Below are positions 1 through 5,325 of a stretch of 5,325 nucleotides of DNA, piece after piece; positions within the stretch are counted from its first letter, which is position 1, and every line of letters starts with the position of its first letter. The DNA lies in contig SKYD01000249.1 of NCBI GenBank assembly GCA_007128075.1, forward strand, positions 1-5,325, in the 5' to 3' direction. The translations under genes were made by a program, and so were the position numbers. The notes beneath the pieces are model-generated. The model had not been told where the DNA came from. It was given only the letters and a program-made list of their open reading frames with translations, and did no database searches. The DNA comes from Thiorhodovibrio sp. GTDB lineage: Bacteria; Pseudomonadota; Gammaproteobacteria; Chromatiales; Chromatiaceae.

Positions 1-400
1 CAATCTCTGGAAACGAGACATCAATCTGTGGCTGGTGCTGGGTCAGCAGGGCATCGAGCATCGCTGGCAGCCGATGCAGGGTGCGCGGTCCAAAAATCAA
101 ATCGACATAGGGGGCGCGAGCGCGAATCGCTGCCCCTTCCTGGCTGGCAACACAGCCGCCAACGCCGATAATCCGCTGTGGATTGGCGGCTTTGAGCGCC
201 CGCCAGCGCCCAAGCTGCGAAAAGACTTTGTCCTCGGCTTTTTCGCGCACCGAACAGGTGTTGAGCAACAGCACATCAGCATCTTCGGGACGCTCGGCCA
301 AGGTCAGCCCATGCGAGGCATAGAGTGCATCCGCCAGCCGCCCCGAATCATAGACATTCATCTGGCAGCCAAAAGTTTGGATATACAGCGTGCGCGGCAT
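1..400 (-). CDS. miaB: tRNA-2-methylthio-N6-dimethylallyladenosine synthase MiaB, N-terminal 133 residues (3' end outside window)
   Basis: MiaB is a cytoplasmic radical-SAM enzyme that converts i6A37 to ms2i6A37 in tRNAs reading UNN codons, inserting sulfur and then a methyl group. Translating the minus strand from the ATG at 400 gives an uninterrupted frame starting MPRTLYIQTFGCQMNVYDSG. It contains LLLNTCSVREKAEDKVF (about 44-60), IIGVGGCVASQEG (about 77-89) and FGPRTLHRLP near residue 105. These match the N-terminal MTTase domain of enterobacterial MiaB as I remember it, including the three auxiliary-cluster cysteines C12, C49 and C83. The radical-SAM CxxxCxxC motif and TRAM domain would lie beyond base 1. 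The start lies 6 bases after the stop of the CDGSH gene, with only a weak purine-rich ribosome site (GAAAAG). It is probably the last visible member of a four-gene operon. No frameshift is visible. Assignment over other methylthiotransferases (RimO, MtaB) rests on the GCQMN and GVGGCVASQEG signatures. Confidence 0.96.
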   Translation of the reverse strand, partial: MPRTLYIQTFGCQMNVYDSGRLADALYASHGLTLAERPEDADVLLLNTCSVREKAEDKVFSQLGRWRALKAANPQRIIGVGGCVASQEGAAIRARAPYVDLIFGPRTLHRLPAMLDALLTQHQPQIDVSFPEI

Positions 401-406
401 GAAGTT

Positions 407-1054
407 TTAATTCTTTTCAAAACCAATTTCACGATGCTTGCCATCGCAAAACGGTTTATTATGAGACGCTCCACAGCGACACAGTGAAACCTTGTCCCCA
501 TGCCACGCCAGCCGTCCACTGGCAGCACGGATACGAAAATGACCCTGTACCAATAAAGAGCCACCCGGGTTCGCTTTGATTTTTAAGGGACCACCGCTGC
601 CGCTGGCGCCAGGACCGGCATCGCCGACTGCACCATAGTCGCGAAAATTGGCTTCGCGGTGGCTGTTGTCACAAAATGGTTTGTTTTCGGATTGACCACA
701 GCGACAGAGCGCGGCACGGTGTTTGACCTCAGGGCGGTCTTCAAACCCTTCAATCGCCAACGCGCCACTGACATAGAACGGCCCGTCTGAAATCACGGTG
801 ATGGTGTTGTCGGCTGGCGCGACCTCTTCCCCACCGCTGGCATCGGTGTAGGTCAGCGCGCCGCTGGGACAGCGCTCGACAATCTCGCGCACCTTGGCAA
901 CGCTTTCTTGATCGGGATCGCACCACGGGGTACGCCCGGCCTCAAATAACGCGCCTGTGGCACGACCACATTCAGCAATGCCGATGCACAGATCTTCGGC
1001 AAAATGCACCGCAATCGCATCACCAGAAAAAGTTTTTATCTTGCTTTTGTCCAT
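407..1054 (-). CDS. Fer4_19 plus tandem CDGSH iron-sulfur protein
   Basis: This 215-residue soluble protein has three Fe-S modules. Residues about 10-70 resemble the divergent ferredoxin-like domain of E. coli YjdI (Fer4_19). Candidate ligands are C23, C29 and C62 (the last in CPSGAL), with C45 in the PWCDPD stretch as a possible fourth. Residues about 85-137 and 156-212 are two CDGSH domains: CRCGQSENKPFCDNSH with C117, C119, C128 and H132, and CRCGASHNKPFCDGKH with C192, C194, C203 and H207. Each has the 3Cys-1His set that binds a labile [2Fe-2S] cluster. Known CDGSH proteins take part in electron or cluster transfer, but the substrate of this bacterial type is unknown. A Gly/Ala/Pro/Ser-rich linker (about 141-155) separates the two repeats. 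The ATG is 3 bases after the DsrC-like gene's stop, and miaB starts 6 bases after its own stop, so translational coupling is likely. The domain assignment is firm; the cellular role is not. Confidence 0.93.
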   Translation of the reverse strand: MDKSKIKTFSGDAIAVHFAEDLCIGIAECGRATGALFEAGRTPWCDPDQESVAKVREIVERCPSGALTYTDASGGEEVAPADNTITVISDGPFYVSGALAIEGFEDRPEVKHRAALCRCGQSENKPFCDNSHREANFRDYGAVGDAGPGASGSGGPLKIKANPGGSLLVQGHFRIRAASGRLAWHGDKVSLCRCGASHNKPFCDGKHREIGFEKN

Positions 1055-1057
1055 TGT

Positions 1058-1354
1058 TTAGACACACCCTGTTGGCTTAGGAAGGCCGCCCCATTTGCAA
1101 ATCAGCTTCATCGGGCCTTTTTTGAAAATGTTGTAAAGGTCTTTGGTAGAAACACCTTGTTTTTTGGCGAAAATACGAATCGGCGGCACCACGCCGTCGT
1201 TGTCATACATCGCCCGCGCATCACGGATAAAGCCCATCACCTGATCGGTCATCTCAAACTCATCGCTGGCCGCCAGCTCCACCGCCAGCTCTTCCGTCCA
1301 CTCATCGCGGTTGATCAAAAAGCCGTCGCCATCAACAGAAACGCTGATCGTCAT
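1058..1354 (-). CDS. DsrC/TusE-family sulfur carrier protein, short form with two cysteines
   Basis: This 98-residue protein ends in LICKWGGLPKPTGCV, the family's flexible C-terminal arm. The penultimate cysteine (C97, 'CysB') carries persulfide sulfur. C86, 11 residues upstream, is at the position of 'CysA', which in true DsrC forms an intramolecular disulfide or trisulfide with CysB. E. coli TusE, which passes sulfur from TusBCD to MnmA for tRNA thiolation, lacks CysA. The N-terminus (ISVSVDGDGFLINRDEW, then WTEELAVELA) and the DLYNIFKKGP segment also fit the family. Against Allochromatium DsrC as I recall it, about 7 residues are missing between FAKKQGV and KDLYNIF, where canonical DsrC has an arm that contacts sulfite reductase DsrAB. 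It therefore sits between DsrC and TusE, and I give no symbol. The start is supported by a GGAGAAG site 4 bases upstream. It follows the DUF3050 gene by 35 bases and precedes the CDGSH gene by 3. Confidence 0.93.
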   Translation of the reverse strand: MTISVSVDGDGFLINRDEWTEELAVELAASDEFEMTDQVMGFIRDARAMYDNDGVVPPIRIFAKKQGVSTKDLYNIFKKGPMKLICKWGGLPKPTGCV

Positions 1355-1358
1355 GTGT

Positions 1359-1365
1359 CTTCTCC
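1359..1365 (-). promoter_or_regulatory. ribosome binding site of the DsrC-like gene
   Basis: The minus strand reads GGAGAAG, then four bases, then the ATG at 1354. This is the strongest Shine-Dalgarno sequence in the minus-strand run, fixes the start of the 98-residue carrier, and suggests it is translated more strongly than its neighbours. Confidence 0.75.
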
Positions 1366-1389
1366 GTATTGTTATAAAATTTCACCACA

Positions 1390-2163
1390 TTAGCCACGCC
1401 GCGCGGCGATTGCCTCAACAATGCCATCCCAAAAGCGGAGCCGCGCACAGACCGCCTCTTCTGCTGCAATCTGCGCCTCGTTGAGTTTCTCAGTCTCGCC
1501 GTCACAGAGTGCATTGAGCAGTTGCAACGACAGCGGGCCGTGAAAATCGGCATCGAGATGAATGTGGCGATGCAGATAGGCATGAAAGCCCGGTGCTTGG
1601 GTTGCCGTGATCCCCATGCCCGCCAAAAAGCGGCGAAACATCTCCGGGATCAGCCGCTCGCGACCTAATGCGAGTGCTGCAGCAACAACATGGGGTTTAT
1701 CCTCACGAATAAAACAATAGGTGGTTTCAGTAAAGTAGCGCGCTGGCAGCGGCACCGCCTCGGCATAGAGCGCCCTGTCTAGTCCATGTGCTTTGACATC
1801 CGCCACAAAACGCCAGGGTGCTTGGGCATCCGCCCCCACCTCCTGCATCGCTTGACAATAGATATCAAAGTGACTGCCATAGACTGGTGCGCCGTTGATC
1901 TCAAAATGATCGGATTCTTCTTCTTGCACCAATTGGTTGATGAAATAACGCACCTGTGGATCCCCCAGCGGCTGCCAGGGCAGATCGGTTGGCGCAATCC
2001 GCTGTTGCAGATATTTAATCAACGACATGAAGTCCCAGACCGCAAAAACATGGTGCGCCATAAAGACCCGCAAGTCTTCTAGCTCACGCAACGCGGATTG
2101 AATCGGATGCGCCTCCAGCTCGGCTTGTAACGGGGTTAAAAAATCAAGATTCAGTGATGTCAT
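1390..2163 (-). CDS. DUF3050 family protein, heme-oxygenase-like fold, candidate non-heme iron oxidase
   Basis: This 257-residue soluble, mostly helical protein is recognised as DUF3050 from LEDLRVFMAHHVFAVWDFM near residues 29-47, EEESDHFEING near 81-91 and HRHIHLDADFHGPLS near 198-212. I place the family in the heme-oxygenase-like superfamily, which includes the di-iron enzymes UndA, SznF and CADD. Consistent with that, helix 1 offers E29/D30 with H37/H38, a second helix offers E81-E83, D85 and H86, and a late helix offers H200, D204 and H208 in an HxxxDxxxH arrangement. These are candidate metal ligands, not proven ones. The substrate is unknown. The start is set at the ATG at 2163 because GAGGT lies 5 bases upstream; the TTG one codon earlier would be too close to that site. 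It is the first gene of the minus-strand run, 35 bases before the DsrC-like gene, and diverges from the sensor cyclase gene. Confidence 0.88.
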   Translation of the reverse strand: MTSLNLDFLTPLQAELEAHPIQSALRELEDLRVFMAHHVFAVWDFMSLIKYLQQRIAPTDLPWQPLGDPQVRYFINQLVQEEESDHFEINGAPVYGSHFDIYCQAMQEVGADAQAPWRFVADVKAHGLDRALYAEAVPLPARYFTETTYCFIREDKPHVVAAALALGRERLIPEMFRRFLAGMGITATQAPGFHAYLHRHIHLDADFHGPLSLQLLNALCDGETEKLNEAQIAAEEAVCARLRFWDGIVEAIAARRG

Positions 2164-2249
2164 CAAATACCTCAGTTCGCAATAGATGCGTGTTAATATA
2201 TCAGTGATGGCGCAATCGCCGCCCGCGTTCGCGTTTTGAGTGAAACTCT
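2164..2249 (+). promoter_or_regulatory. divergent intergenic region between the DUF3050 operon and the sensor cyclase gene
   Basis: These 86 bases must hold the promoters for both directions unless transcription enters from elsewhere. An AT-rich patch at 2192-2201 contains TATATT on the minus strand (2195-2200) and TAATAT/TATATC on the plus strand (2194-2202), possible -10 elements. Neither has a good -35: the best plus-strand candidate is TTCGCA at 2176-2181 with a short 15-base spacer. Three small inverted repeats lie between the patch and the plus-strand start: GGCG-CAAT-CGCC (2209-2220), CGCG-TT-CGCG (2224-2233) and GAGT-GAA-ACTC (2238-2248). The last overlaps the expected ribosome site of the plus-strand gene. 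I do not recognise any of them as a known operator. Confidence 0.4.
2169..2173 (-). promoter_or_regulatory. ribosome binding site deciding the DUF3050 start
   Basis: The minus strand reads GAGGT followed by five bases and ATG (2163-2161). This spacing favours the ATG over the TTG at 2166-2164, for which the same site would be only two bases away. Confidence 0.65.
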
Positions 2250-4058
2250 ATGTCTCCAAATTTAGACCATCTTCAAGGTGCTGACTCTGGTCAAGCCCTT
2301 GAAATTGCTCATCGGGTGTGGTGGGTCGGGCATGTGCTGCCCGACGATCCATTTCAGTGTCATGTTTATCTGCTCGAACAGGGTGATCAATCGGTGTTGT
2401 TCGACCCTGGATCGCTGCTGACTTTCCCTGGCACACTGCGCAAAATCGAGCAGGTGCTGCCGCTGAATCAGATTCGCTATTTTGTCTGTCACCATCAAGA
2501 CCCCGATATTACCGCAGCACTGCCGCTGATTGATGCCATTCTCGACCGTCCCGATGCTGTGATCGTTACCCACTGGCGCGCCAAAGCGCTGTTGCGTCAT
2601 TATGACCTAAGCATTCCATTTTGGCTGATTGATGAGAATGAATGGCGGCTACCGCTGGCAGATCGCACCCTAAAATTTATATTCACACCTTATGCCCATT
2701 TTCCAGGCGCGTTTTGCAGTTTTGATCCTAGCACTGGGGTGCTGTTTTCCAGCGATCTGTTTGGCGGCTTTACGCGGCAGCCCACACTGGTGGCACAAGA
2801 TGAGTCACATTTGGAGGCGCTGCGCCCGTTCCATGAACACTACATGCCCAGTAACGACATTCTCGGCTATGCCCTAGCCCAGATCGAGCGGCACCCCATC
2901 GCGATGATCGCGCCGCAGCATGGCTCGCTGATTCCCCACCATCTGGTGGACTTTCTGATTGAGAAGCTCAAACAGCTTGACTGCGGAATCTATCTGTTAG
3001 GCCAGGATGACACCGACATCCGCCATCTGTCGCGGCTCAATGCCACCTTGCGCGAAATTGCCCAGACCATGTTGCTGTATCGTGATTTTCGTGACATTGC
3101 CACGCGACTGTTGGAGCTGGTGCAGCGCAGTTTACCAGCGGCACAGATTGATTATTTTGTTGCCCTGCCCGATGGAGCAATTCTCGCACTCAAACGCGAA
3201 ACCCGCTTTTCAGGCGCGATTGCGCTTGATCCCCCCGAATTTTGCCATTTTATTGGGGGCGCGCGCGAGGATTGGATTGCCATGCACCGCGAGCGGCGTT
3301 ACATTGGTCATCACCATTTACACAACAATATTTTTTGTGAAGAGCACTGCATTGAGCGCGGACAACAGCTCACCATTCCCTTGGTTGGGCGTGACTGTGA
3401 TCAAATCGACGGCTTTGCGGTGATTCGGCTACACCAACCGATTGAGATTACCCACGCCGTCGAGCAGATTATCTGTCGACTTGTTGAGCCACTTCAGGTG
3501 GCACTGGAGCGCGAAGTGATTCATCGTTCGATAGATCAGGAACGCGAAAAAGCCTATCAACGCTCGATTCGTGACCCACTAACTGGTTTATTTACCCGTT
3601 TTTATATGCAGGATGTGATTAACCGCCATTGTGCGCAGCATGATCGTGACCAAGATGCTGAAGTGGCAGCGATTATTTTAGATGTTGATTTTTTTAAGCG
3701 CGTCAATGATACCTACGGTCATGCCGCTGGCGATCGGGTGCTGCAGCAGGTGGCGGCGGTGATCAGCACCAGCAGCCGTGGCACCGACATCGCGGTGCGC
3801 TATGGCGGCGAGGAATTTATTATTTTTCTGATCGGCAAACTGCCCGTGCCTCCGGAACAGATCGCCGAACGACTGCGCCAAAATATCGAAAAGCATTGCT
3901 TTGAGATTGGCAACGACACCCCATTGCCAGTCACCGCAAGCTTTGGTGTGGCGCGACGCATCCCGCAAGAATCACTTGACAACCTGATCCGCCGCGCCGA
4001 CGAGGCACTTTATCGCGCCAAAGAACAGGGGCGCAACCGTGTTGAATCAGCGTGTTGA
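2250..4058 (+). CDS. ODP (di-iron)-GAF-like-GGDEF diguanylate cyclase, probable O2/iron/NO sensor
   Basis: This 602-residue protein has no signal peptide or membrane segment, so it is cytoplasmic. Residues about 17-245 form a flavodiiron-type metallo-beta-lactamase domain with every expected iron ligand: H82, D84 and D86 (HQDPD, equivalent to HxExD), H150 (AHFPGAF), D169 (LFSSDLFGGF) and H224 (APQHGS). The spacing is close to flavodiiron proteins, but there is no flavodoxin domain, which fits the ODP sensor type. Residues about 275-420 look like a divergent GAF domain, followed by a charged helical linker (about 418-440). The GGDEF domain (about 441-602) has RDPLTGLFTR, the metal-binding DVDFFKRVND, the active site GGEEF (519-523) and an inhibitory RxxD I-site (R510-D513) at the standard distance. 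It should therefore make c-di-GMP from two GTP and be feedback-inhibited. An in-frame TGA at 2241-2243 rules out a longer N-terminus. The ribosome site is weak (GAG nine bases upstream). The gene ends one base before the convergent restriction gene. Confidence 0.93.
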   Translation: MSPNLDHLQGADSGQALEIAHRVWWVGHVLPDDPFQCHVYLLEQGDQSVLFDPGSLLTFPGTLRKIEQVLPLNQIRYFVCHHQDPDITAALPLIDAILDRPDAVIVTHWRAKALLRHYDLSIPFWLIDENEWRLPLADRTLKFIFTPYAHFPGAFCSFDPSTGVLFSSDLFGGFTRQPTLVAQDESHLEALRPFHEHYMPSNDILGYALAQIERHPIAMIAPQHGSLIPHHLVDFLIEKLKQLDCGIYLLGQDDTDIRHLSRLNATLREIAQTMLLYRDFRDIATRLLELVQRSLPAAQIDYFVALPDGAILALKRETRFSGAIALDPPEFCHFIGGAREDWIAMHRERRYIGHHHLHNNIFCEEHCIERGQQLTIPLVGRDCDQIDGFAVIRLHQPIEITHAVEQIICRLVEPLQVALEREVIHRSIDQEREKAYQRSIRDPLTGLFTRFYMQDVINRHCAQHDRDQDAEVAAIILDVDFFKRVNDTYGHAAGDRVLQQVAAVISTSSRGTDIAVRYGGEEFIIFLIGKLPVPPEQIAERLRQNIEKHCFEIGNDTPLPVTASFGVARRIPQESLDNLIRRADEALYRAKEQGRNRVESAC

Positions 4059-4059
4059 T

Positions 4060-5325
4060 TTAAATGACCAGCTCAATCTCCCCCATAATCCGATCCGTTT
4101 CAACCAAAATTTTCAAAATCCGCTGATAGTGTTTGACATCCTCAAAACTCAGTGCGCGTCCTTTGCGATCCTTGAGCCATTTTTGCGCTGGCTGATAGCC
4201 GCCGATGTAAAAGCCCCAAGCGACTTCGGGCGCGTTGTCAAAACACTGACTGGCGTTGATCCATACCTTGCCATCCTCAAAGCGCGGTTTGGTGATGATG
4301 TTGTCGCCCTCGCCAGTGAACGGATAAGGTGTGGCACCAATCGCCGCTGGTTCCATCAGATGTAACTGGCGCAGTTGGGTACCTTTTTCAGCCACCGCCC
4401 AAAATTCATCAGGGTTGGTCGGCCAGGGAATGCGCGGGAAGTCGATTTTCAGAAACTCGGCATAGGTTTCACGATATGCTGGGCAATGCAGCACGCCGTA
4501 GATGTAATCAAACACCATAAGTCCATCCGGCGTGCCGTGCTCAGGATGCGTGGCGAGGCTTTGCAGCTTGGCATAAAGTGTGGGATCAAAGTTGACACGA
4601 CGGGTTTGGTCGATATCCTGCTCGGTGGGGTAAAGGTAGAGAGGAAAGCAGGAGCTAATCTCAGAGGTTTTATTAGAAACCAAGGAAGATTCAGCAATCC
4701 CGCGATGCGCAAGAACATGATGGAAGCCATTAACGCCCTTGATTTGACGGCAGACCATTAAGCAAAAATTCTGCTGATGAAGCATGTGTTGCATAACATC
4801 GTAACGCGGATAACAAATAAATCCTCGCGATTTTCCAGTATAAAATGTCCAGCGGGTGTCAAATGGACGGTACTCAATGGGCAATAAGTATTTTAAAGAA
4901 CAATGATTTTTTATATCTTTTTGCGCCCATTGCACTTTCCAATCACGGACATCCGATCTTAGATGATATTTTTGACGCGCAACTTCTGGATTAAGCGTCA
5001 TGAACTCTTGGAGTCTTTTCCAAAGTTGTTCTTTGTTATCATCAAGCGTAAAATGATCACGAGCGGTGACAACGCCAACTGAATTGAGCGGCATCAATTC
5101 ATGAATCGCAAACCCTTGTTGATATTTTGGAAAATGAGAGAAATCACGCTTAACGAATGGATATTGCGGCGCTGGACTTTTGAGCTTGGAAAAAATCGAC
5201 GACTTCAAAGTCGCTTTTGCTAAGGTTTTATATTTTAGATTACGCTCACCCCATAGCTCACCATGTTTGACTTCAGCTAATTTTTTGCGTGTGCCTTTTT
5301 TCTTAATAGCAATCAAAATTGACAC
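4060..5325 (-). CDS. Type ISP restriction-modification enzyme, C-terminal 421 residues (5' end outside window)
   Basis: The frame is open to the right edge, so the GTG at 5325 is almost certainly internal and this is the C-terminal part of a much longer protein. Type ISP enzymes such as LlaGI and LlaBIII combine a nuclease, SF2 helicase, adenine methyltransferase and target-recognition domain in one chain, and cut DNA after ATP-driven translocation. Residues about 1-90 from the edge (ending NSVGVVTARDHF) look like the end of the methyltransferase region. What follows fits the Type ISP C-terminal specificity domain: YRPFDTRW (152-159), CYPRYDVMQHML (171-182), FPLYLYP (227-233), the block from FDYIYGVLH to KIDFPRIPWP (272-302), and GGYQPAQKWLKDRKGR (375-390). 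No stop or frameshift is seen. Hand counts show the upstream part as AT-rich and the 3' end near 55% GC. It could instead be a related large methyltransferase without the nuclease or helicase; only sequence beyond the edge can tell. Confidence 0.88.
   Translation of the reverse strand: MSILIAIKKKGTRKKLAEVKHGELWGERNLKYKTLAKATLKSSIFSKLKSPAPQYPFVKRDFSHFPKYQQGFAIHELMPLNSVGVVTARDHFTLDDNKEQLWKRLQEFMTLNPEVARQKYHLRSDVRDWKVQWAQKDIKNHCSLKYLLPIEYRPFDTRWTFYTGKSRGFICYPRYDVMQHMLHQQNFCLMVCRQIKGVNGFHHVLAHRGIAESSLVSNKTSEISSCFPLYLYPTEQDIDQTRRVNFDPTLYAKLQSLATHPEHGTPDGLMVFDYIYGVLHCPAYRETYAEFLKIDFPRIPWPTNPDEFWAVAEKGTQLRQLHLMEPAAIGATPYPFTGEGDNIITKPRFEDGKVWINASQCFDNAPEVAWGFYIGGYQPAQKWLKDRKGRALSFEDVKHYQRILKILVETDRIMGEIELVI

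Noticed and set aside
35..487. Plus-strand open frame of 150 codons
   Set aside because: It is antisense to the clear miaB and CDGSH frames, and its translation shows no recognisable family.
1058..1354. Calling the small carrier tusE
   Set aside because: The second cysteine (C86) is at the CysA position, which TusE lacks, and no tusBCD genes are in view, so only the family name is justified.
1004..1393. Plus-strand open frame of 129 codons covering the DsrC-like gene
   Set aside because: It is a shadow of the DsrC-family frame, which has a good ribosome site and a diagnostic C-terminus.
2164..2166. TTG one codon upstream as the DUF3050 start
   Set aside because: The GAGGT ribosome site would be only two bases away; the ATG at 2163 has proper spacing.
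3007..3423. Second plus-strand frame inside the sensor cyclase gene
   Set aside because: It overlaps the GAF-like coding region in another frame, with no family resemblance and no ribosome site that I can see.
4050..4075. ATTTAAAT palindrome at the convergent gene ends as a bidirectional terminator
   Set aside because: It is a short AT-only palindrome with no GC-rich stem and no T-tract, so it is not a credible intrinsic terminator.
4375..4761. Plus-strand open frame of 128 codons
   Set aside because: It lies antisense within the conserved Type ISP C-terminal coding region and has no recognisable domain.
5323..5325. GTG at the right edge as the start of a complete 421-residue protein
   Set aside because: It is simply the first in-frame codon of the window. 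The sequence there resembles the interior of the Type ISP methyltransferase region, and no upstream sequence is available to show a ribosome site.

Overview
This window looks like a chromosomal segment of a gammaproteobacterium, or a close relative among the proteobacteria. The main evidence is the first gene, whose N-terminus matches what I remember of enterobacterial MiaB almost residue for residue. A DsrC-family protein with both redox cysteines raises the possibility of a sulfur-oxidising lifestyle, but no dissimilatory sulfur genes are visible, so this remains a guess. The window is densely coded: there is no gene-free stretch over 300 bases, and I see no tRNA, rRNA, CRISPR array or insertion sequence.

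Layout. Positions 1-2163 hold a tightly packed minus-strand run, read from high to low coordinates. It contains a DUF3050 protein (heme-oxygenase-like fold), a 98-residue DsrC/TusE-family sulfur carrier, a protein with one divergent ferredoxin-like domain plus two CDGSH [2Fe-2S] domains, and the first 133 codons of miaB, which runs off the left edge. Gaps between these genes are 35, 3 and 6 bases, so one operon is likely. Positions 2164-2249 are a divergent intergenic region. On the plus strand, 2250-4058 encodes a 602-residue soluble diguanylate cyclase. Its N-terminal half is an oxygen-binding di-iron (ODP, flavodiiron-like metallo-beta-lactamase) domain, followed by a GAF-like segment and an intact GGDEF domain with an I-site. 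One base further on, convergent on the minus strand, lies the C-terminal 421 codons of a Type ISP restriction-modification enzyme whose 5' end is beyond the right edge.

How the genes may work together. MiaB is a radical-SAM methylthiotransferase that carries [4Fe-4S] clusters and needs sulfur. Its apparent operon partners are a sulfur-carrier-like protein, an Fe-S protein and a candidate non-heme iron enzyme. This suggests, without proving, a sulfur or Fe-S supply line tied to tRNA thiomodification. The divergent gene is probably an O2, iron or NO sensor that makes c-di-GMP. The shared theme is iron, sulfur and oxygen. The restriction gene on the right marks the edge of an accessory defence region. 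Its upstream, specificity-encoding part is clearly more AT-rich than its 3' end.
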